8,378 bases of DNA from Clostridia bacterium (GTDB lineage: Bacteria; Bacillota_A; Clostridia; Christensenellales; Borkfalkiaceae): the NCBI GenBank assembly GCA_017621955.1, contig JAGASB010000185.1, positions 1 through 8,378 on the forward strand, in the 5' to 3' direction. Shown piece after piece: positions 1-6,000 of the stretch. Within the stretch, counting starts at the first letter, position 1. The number at the start of each line of letters is the position of its first letter. Below the pieces are notes generated by a model. That model saw nothing but the letters and a program-made list of their open reading frames with translations, searched no databases and had not been told where the DNA came from. Both the position numbers and the translations under genes were made by a program.

Positions 1-3000
1 AAATCAACATTTAAGGCTTGATGTTGTGCTTCGTAGTAATAATAGCGATAAACATATTTGATAGCCTTTGCCTTTGCTTCGTCAGTTGCGATTTTATAAC
101 CATTGCTTGAAACAAGTTTATCAACGGCAGTAATTGCACCACTATATGCTTTTCTAAACTTTTCTTGTTGTGGGCCAGTTAGCGAATGCTGAACTTCGTT
201 TATGGTCACACTGCTTGGAACGGATTGTGGAAGAACATCAAACCCGGCAGAAAGAAGTCTATTTACTTCGCTTCTCGTTGAACCGTTTTCAAAGTCGCCT
301 ACATTTTCGTTCATAATTAAACCAGCAATAGTAGCAATCATTGCTTCGTCGTTGTTCTTAATTGCTTTCTTCAAGTCTGAATTATAACTTTGCTTATAGA
401 AAATATCGTCTATTTTATAAGCAGTTGCAGGGCTTATTCTATTTGTTAATCCATAAAACACGTTGTAAACGTTTCTAACTGGAATACCAAATAACTGACC
501 GATAGCGTAAGACATTTTTTTGATATTTAATGCTATATCTCTTGAATCTGCATTACCAGAGAAAATATCCCCAGTTAAGTTGATTACATCTGACATAGAA
601 TCAAGCAAATCGTTTATAGCAGAATATTGATAGCCGTCAAAGTCGTAGCCTTCTACAAGTTTAGCATAAACGTCTTTGAATATAGGCAAACCACCGAAAA
701 GATTACCAACAGCATCAACAGTCATATTTTCCACAATGTTGTCTTCTTCGTCGTCTTTATTGTAAAGCGTTCTAAATGCTTGTGCAATTAGAGCCATAAA
801 GATTGCAGAAGTGACAAGCGCAGATGTTGACTTCGCTGCTTTTTTCCTTGCTGTTTTAATTTGTTTATCAAGATTAGCCTTTTCAGAAGCATCTGCCGTA
901 GCCTTTCTTCTTGCTTTTAAGATAGACAACTCACCATAAGAGTCAATAACTCTACCCACAACTTTCATAGAGTCGGACGTAAACATTGTCAACGTCTTCA
1001 TTAGTTCGCTTGAAGAACGCATTGCTTGCGAACGCTCCGTCGCTATTATGTTTTGTTGGGTTTCAAGAATTACTTTTTGTAAAAGTTCACCAGCCTTAAC
1101 CTTGTTTTCTTCTGTTCCTATTTTAAGACCAGTATTCTTTTGAACTTGAACTTGGCAAGCACCAAACAGTTTCTTTACCACAAGTCTGTCGGTCATACCG
1201 ATAGGCTTCATTAAAACATTGCTAACCTTGTCAACCTTGTCAAGAACACCTTGCGCAAGTGCTGCAGTATTGTCATTATTACGCAATTTTGCAAGCGAAC
1301 AGTATTTATCAACGTCATTTGTTTTTATAGCCAAACCTTTTATAACCGAACCATAATCAAGAATACTTGTTGAAGCAAAGAAAGAAGATAATTGAGTAAA
1401 CCAAACCTTTGGATTTGCGCCAAGTTGGTATCTTGCATAACTACCACGTATAAATCCAAATGCACGACTACCTTCACCCCTTTTAATGCCTTGAATATCC
1501 GATATTAAATCTTGCAAATAGGTTTTGCCTTTATCCCAAACATTTACACTTTCGGAAGCAATACTTTTTACACGGTTAGCATTGCCACCTATATCCATAT
1601 TATATATAATATTAAAATTATCAATAACATTAGATAAATGATAATACTGTGCGATTCCCCTTAAATGTCTTGAAAGAACAAGGTCAAGCGATTCGATAAA
1701 TAGTTCGTTCTTTGCGCCTTTTACAGCAGACTTATTAAACGACAAATTACTTACACGGTCAAGTTCAAATTGCAAACTGTCAACGTCAACACTTTGTGCT
1801 ATATACGCCCTACGGATAGGAATATAATAATCGTCAACAACGTTTGAATAACCAAGTCTTGTTTTGTCCCTTTCAGACTTCAATTTTTTGCAGTCTTCGT
1901 TGAAAAGTTTTTCAGCAATTTTTATATATTCAATTTCTTCTTCGGTAAATTGCTTTTCAAGTTCTGATTGAACTTCACTCGCAATAATTTTTATATCGTC
2001 CAAGGTTAAGTCTTCATTAGTTTCAAAACCAGCAACACGAACAGTCTTTCCTTTGTCGTCTTTATAACTAAAACCAGACCTTGCAAGCCCCATTAGAGCC
2101 TGTTCCCTATTAAGAGCCATACACAAATATAAAGCCTTGTCAGCAGGGATTTCGACGTTATTATACTTAACCGTTTTAGCCTTTAAGTTCTTTAAGAACT
2201 TTTTGTGCTTGTCGTAAAATTCTTCAACACTTGCGTTTAATTCCATTTCAAGAATAGCAGAGTTGACTGCACCTTCTCTAAACGATTCAAGTGTTTGGGT
2301 AAAGAAGCCGTCGCCATATTTATCCATATATCTTGCAATCGTCATTGGGTCATTAAATGTTTGCATATAGTTAAGTTTTGAATTGTTGAACAACTTATCA
2401 AAAACTTTACCAGCCCAACTGATTTTAAGATTTTGCGTTTCTGCAATCTTCTTAATATAGTCTTCTACAATCGGCTTCGCATCAACATACTTACCAGCAC
2501 GGAAAATCTTGTTGTTGGTTTCAATAAAGTGCCTAAAATACGCCACCGCAGTAGCAAGCCCTTTAATTTCTTCTGCTGTAAGTTTGCCAGTTCCAGAAGA
2601 TATTTTATTTAATATGTATGATATATCTTCAATAAACCTATCGCCAACGACAGGATTATCTTTACTATACCATTCATTTAACCCAGCAACTATGCTTCTC
2701 GTCCCAGATTTATTAAGGTCGCCACGGTGTTTAATTGCCGACAGTCTTTCTATTGAGCCACGGAATAATAAGTTGTGTGATTGCGTAGAGTTCTGGAAGT
2801 CCCCAAAGTGAATATCACGAATTTTGCCCACTTCATAAAGAAGATTATTGATAGCGCTATTACGTTGTTTTTCTTCGTAGTAAAGGTCTTTCCAGACTTT
2901 CGCCCTTTCTTTTTGCTGTTCGATAATTTCTGCAAGTTTTGATTTTTTACCATTGCTATCAAACGCACGAAGAATATCTTTTGCAATATCTTGACGAAGT

Positions 3001-6000
3001 TTGTTTCTTTCTTCTTTACCAAGTGTATCTGCAAGGAATTTATCGCTTTTCTTTTTTAATGCCCTAACTGCTTCACGATAAGCACGGTCCATTTCAAAGA
3101 AAATATCTGCTTCGTTTTCAGCATCAATAAAGAAACCACTTTCTGCAAGTTCCATTGCGATTTGGTCAGCCGTTTGTCCGTCTTCACCCTTTCTCTTGCC
3201 CCAAAGAAGATAAACACTATTATCCGTATCATAACGATATTTTATTTCACCCTTTAACGCCTTTAAGTCAACGCTGTGCAAATAGGGCTTTAAGAACGAT
3301 ATCGTTTCGGTATAAATTTGGTTTTCTTCTTCAAGATAAATGCTTTCAATTATTGTGTTGTCAATAATATAGTCTGCAATCTTTAATGAGATTCCAGTTC
3401 TCTTTCCAGCATCTGCAGTATTCAACGTCTTCCAAAGAACGTCGATTGCTTCTGCTTTTGTTTTACCAGATATTCTAACCGAATAATCTTCAAGATTAAA
3501 ATTAGTTTCAAGAATACTATTTATAATACTTTCGGCTTCTACTTTTGAATAAACCTTTAACTTTGTAAAGTTGGCAACTTTCTTTTTAACTTGTCCGTCA
3601 CTTAAAGTATAAGTTGCAGTATCTTTTAATGAAAAACGGATATCGGGCGAAGTCGTCGGGTTCTCATTATTAGCGTTTTTAACTTGGTTTGAACTTAACG
3701 CAATCCACGTTTCGATTTTTCTACCAAAAGAACCTTTGTCTTCAAACAAGTGTATTCCGTCAAAACCAGATTTTTTTAGGTATGAATTTATTAGAGCCTT
3801 TGCCTTTCTTTCTATTTTTGAATTTTCGGCACGCCATTCTTTTAGTATCTCGTCGCATTTTCTTGAACTTTCTTCTATTATTGAATCTTGTTGCTCTCTT
3901 GTTAAATCAGAGAACTCAACACCACGACGACGTGCAATGCGCTTTTCCGAAAAAGCATCTTCAAACAACTCGTTGTATTTTTTATCGTTTTCAGCCAGTT
4001 GCTTTACAACGACATCATATCCGTCAATATTTTGTTTCCAATATCTTTGTGCGTGTTCTCTATTATAGAATACAAGTGGATTTTCTATTTTTGCATATAG
4101 GCGCATTTGTTTATCGCCTTTAAGACCAATATTTTCAGAAGTTGGCTTCAAGAAAATACCGTTAGGCATTTCATAATCACTATGCCCAGCACCTTTTTTT
4201 GTAGTGTCAAACACTGTAAAGTCGGCATTTGTTTGGTGGTAAACCACAAGTAAATTACCTTGCCAATCTCTAACAGCGCTATCTTTAAAATATTCTTGTT
4301 GCTGTGGCGTTATTGTTTCGCCGTTGGAGTTCTTTAAAGAAAATCTAACATCTGGAACGCTATCATTAAATCTCTTGCTTAAAGGTATTACGTCGCCATT
4401 ATCGTCATAAGTCACCACATTAAAGAGTTTTGCATTGTTAGGTGTGTTTTTATATGCGTAATTTTTACCGTCGTCAAATCCCCATTCAGCAATATCATTT
4501 CCGTCCCACCATATATGTTCAACAGAAACAGATTGCTCAATGATTTTATAATCATTACCCCAACCGTGAATTTCAGCATTTTCAACAGCATAAGATTTAC
4601 TTGGCGTAATCCAGTCCCCATTTCTAAACTTCGCTTCTTTGATACTAATAGGGACACTGCGATACATTTTAATAAATTTAGAGCCTAATTGAATAGCCTT
4701 TCTTATGTTAAGAATTGCTTCTTTTCTTTCAGAACTTGCCGACCTATAACTTCTTTCGTCCAAAGCAATAAAATCCAAATTGTTTATATCAATACCGTCT
4801 TTTATGTAATCGCCAAGCGTTTGCGTGTCCTCAAACTCGTCGTTTTCCCACGCTTTAATTCGAGATTCCTTTGTTTCAAAATAAGCATTGCTTGACGGCG
4901 CTTTGCCGTTAAAGGCAGAAGTTCCTTGATAATCGGAATCTGCAGAATAACCTTGCATTTTAGAGTATTCTTCAATAATTCTTTTTAATTCTGCTTCGTT
5001 CGATTCTGGATTTTTAGCAAGTTCTAAATATTTGTCGTCTAATGACTTTAACGAATATTTTATTCCCCTTTCATTATCAAAGATACTTGACGAAGAATCT
5101 CCCTTTCGCTCTGTTCTATTTTCTGTTCTGGCATTTTCTCTTTTAGCCATTTCAGAAAGGCGTGAATCTGTTCGTCCTTTGTTAGTTCGAGCGATATCAG
5201 AACCTTGCTTTCGTCCTTTATCTTCATAGTGGATAATACCTTCATTAAGGCTTCCTGCATAACTGTAATTTTCTGACTCATATTTTTTAATCCTTTCTAA
5301 CCTTGTTTTGAATTGTTTTTCCGTGTAGCCTTTAACAATTTGATATTTTGAATCTAAATCGTCAAAAACTTCAATCTTATACCAAGCATTATCGTATGAT
5401 ATGAAAGCGATATCGCCAGCCATTGAACCTTTTTCGTGCGCCCACCTTGTTGCTCTTTCGTTGGCTTCACTTCTTATATCTCCACGCCCATAATAAGGGA
5501 AAGTTTTACCTATAAGACTTTTTCTTAAATTGTATCTTATTTCGCCAGAATTGTCAAGTTCATTGCCGTCGTCAAGAACGTCGTCAGCAAAATCTTCTGC
5601 CGTATAGCCTTTATCTTTAAGCCATTCAGCCCTTTTATCTTTCGATAATGCAAGATATTCTTCACGGTCTGCCTTATATTCTGCCATTGCTCGACCAGCG
5701 CTTGTTCTAAATTCACCAAGTTCCGAACCGACAGCAGTTAAAGAGCGTGCGAAAAGTTTCTCTGCCTTTTTAAGTCTTTCAACCGTTGCTTTTTCTGCAT
5801 TAGTTCCCTTAATAGCAGTGAGTATATCTCTAATTTTATTATAGATTTTTCTTGCAAGCCCAGTATTGTTGCGTGACAATCTTTCAATACTTGCTTCATT
5901 GCCAAGCAATTCTTCTGTGACGTGGGCCACCAACTCTTGATAGCCCGACAATTCTTTTGCAGTGAGTTTTAAGCCTTGTTTAATTTTATTCAAAGCAGAA

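Noticed and set aside
774..2822. Reading the C-terminal half as a virion RNA polymerase or peptidoglycan hydrolase
   Set aside because: No polymerase or lysozyme/transglycosylase catalytic motif is visible; the similarity to internal virion proteins is in size and composition only.
2750..3034. Out-of-frame minus-strand frame inside the giant gene
   Set aside because: It starts at TTG with no ribosome site, and its product is lysine-rich and random-looking, while the giant frame here encodes a well-formed coiled coil. The same reasoning rejects frames at 4412-4657 (GTG), 5537-5719 (TTG) and 7103-7291 (TTG).
3689..4123. Plus-strand open frames (here 144 codons; also near 202-387, 2509-2811, 5976-6363, 7046-7345 and 7528-7946)
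   Set aside because: All are antisense to the verified giant or upstream gene, have no recognisable products and low-quality composition (runs of Phe, Leu, Gln), and overlap one another. They are shadows of minus-strand codon bias.
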